Assembly: GCF_032854445.1 (NCBI RefSeq)
Contig: NW_027017956.1
Coordinates: forward strand, 186,001 to 250,000
DNA: 64,000 bases
DNA from: Liolophura sinensis
Lineage: Eukaryota > Mollusca > Polyplacophora > Chitonida > Chitonidae
Direction: 5' to 3'
Below are positions 62,781 to 64,000 of the stretch, piece after piece. The notes under the pieces were generated by a model that saw nothing but the letters and a program-made list of their open reading frames with translations, was not told where the DNA came from and made no database searches. Position 1 is the first letter of the stretch. Each line of letters begins with the position of its first letter. Both the position numbers and the translations under genes were made by a program.

Positions 62781-64000
62781 CGACATACATACAAGATGAA
62801 GATTGTAATCGACATAATAGCATGTTCAGTTACAAAATGAGCATTGTAATCATTGTAATAGCATGTTAAGTTACAAAGTGAACATTGTAATCCTTATAAT
62901 TGCATGTTCAGTTACAAGATGAACATTGTAATCATTATAAAAACATCATCAGTTGCAAGGTGAACATTGTAATCAGTATACAAGCATGCTCAGTTGCAAA
63001 ATGGACATTGTAATCATTACAATAGCATATTCAGTTACAAGATGAACATTGTAATCATTATAATCATGTGCTCAGTTACAAGGTGAACATTGTAATCATT
63101 ACAATAGCGTGCTCAGTTACAAGATGAACATTGTAATCATTATAAAAACATGCCCAGCTACAAGATGAACAATGTAATAGTTAAAATAGCATGATCAGTT
63201 ACGAAGTGAACATTGTAATCATTATAATAGCATGCTCAGTTGAAAGATAAACATTGTAATCAATAAAATATCATTTTCAGTTACAAGATGAAGACTGTAA
63301 TCGACATAATAGCATGTTCAGTTACAAGATGAACATTGTAATCATTGTAATAGCATGTTCAGTTACAAAGTAAACATTGTAATCATTATAATAGCGTCAA
63401 CGGTTACAAAATCACCATTGTAATCAATATAATAGCATGCTCAGTTACAAAATGAATATTGCAATCATTATATTAGCATATTTCATTACAAGATGAACAT
63501 TGTAATCATTATTATAGCATATGTAGTTACAAGATGAACATTGTAATCATTATAAAAACATCATCAGTTACAAGGTGAACATTGTAATCAGTATAAAAGC
63601 ATGCTCAGTTGCAAAATGGATATTGTAATCATTACATTAGCATATTCACTTACAAGATGAACATTGTAATTATTATAATAATGTGCTCAGTTACAAGGTG
63701 AACAATGTAATCATTGTAAAAGCATGTTCAGTTACAAAGTGAACATTGTAATCATTATAAAACATCATCAGTTGCAAAGTGAAAATTGTAATCAGTATAC
63801 AAGCATGCTCAGTTGCAAAATGGACATTGTAATCATTACAATAGCATATTCACTTACAAGATGAACATTGTAATCATTATAATAATGTGCTCAGTTACAA
63901 GGTGAACAATGTAATCATTGTAATAGCATCTTCAGTTACAAAGTGAACATTGTAATCCTTATAATTGCATGTTCAGTTACAAGATGAACATTGTAATCAT
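62781..64000. repeat. 41-bp satellite array of unit 13 (cut by the window end)
   Basis: About 30 monomers before the window ends. Marker at 63394. From about 63700 it carries TTGTAAAAGCATG and AGCATCTTCAG (about 63926), variants of unit 1 and unit 8 and not of the adjacent units 10-12. Confidence 0.95.

Noticed and set aside
1-64000. Centromere identity (CENP-B box) or telomeric repeats
   Set aside because: No sequence like TTCGNNNNANNCGGG and no TTAGGG runs were noticed. A centromeric role is possible but unsupported.

Overview
The window holds no convincing protein-coding gene. It is about 64 kb of AT-rich, CpG-poor complex satellite (macrosatellite) DNA from an animal genome. The only dispersed element I recognise is a tRNA-headed SINE. 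Its tail (GACGTTAAACCCC followed by a short CACT run) matches SINEs I recall from gastropod molluscs such as abalone. A mollusc, probably a gastropod, is therefore my inference for the host; no gene here can confirm it.

Layout: thirteen macro-units follow one another head to tail on the + strand. Each unit has (1) a non-tandem block of exactly 895 bp in all 12 complete copies, (2) one SINE of 361-367 bp bounded by a 12-bp direct repeat, (3) in three units only (from 7892, 22726 and 27240) a 712-bp right-flank segment carrying a 30-bp minisatellite, and (4) an array of 41-bp monomers. Measured from one common anchor (TATGTATGGG at 1, 4161, 7407, 12203, 15422, 19384, 22237, 26750, 30853, 34735, 41970, 55594 and 62296), the unit lengths are 4160, 3246, 4796, 3219, 3962, 2853, 4513, 4103, 3882, 7235, 13624 and 6702 bp. 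Nearly all the variation comes from the 41-bp arrays (about 1.6 to 12.4 kb). The window starts inside the 895-bp block of unit 1 and ends inside the array of unit 13.

Organisation is nested: 41-bp monomer, then sub-blocks of about 1.1 and 2.1 kb, then a 3.19-kb higher-order repeat (units 10-12), then the macro-unit, then longer blocks that recur at constant offsets (+8042, +7181, +15431, +7235 bp). The left third (1-22 kb) alternates two subtypes of the 895-bp block (A and B), the middle (21-31 kb) is subtype B only, and the right half (34-64 kb) is a homogenised subtype C that combines B-like and A-like variants. Units 10, 11 and 12 differ by near-integral numbers of higher-order repeats or monomers, which is the signature of in-register unequal exchange.

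The SINE inserted once, next to or within an old 50-bp tandem duplication, and was then copied as a passenger of the satellite. It keeps a recognisable pol III A box and T-arm/B-box region, but its tRNA-like fold is decayed. Short open frames in the SINE and in the 30-bp minisatellite are explained by repeat structure. Whether the locus is centromeric, heterochromatic or transcribed cannot be decided from sequence alone.
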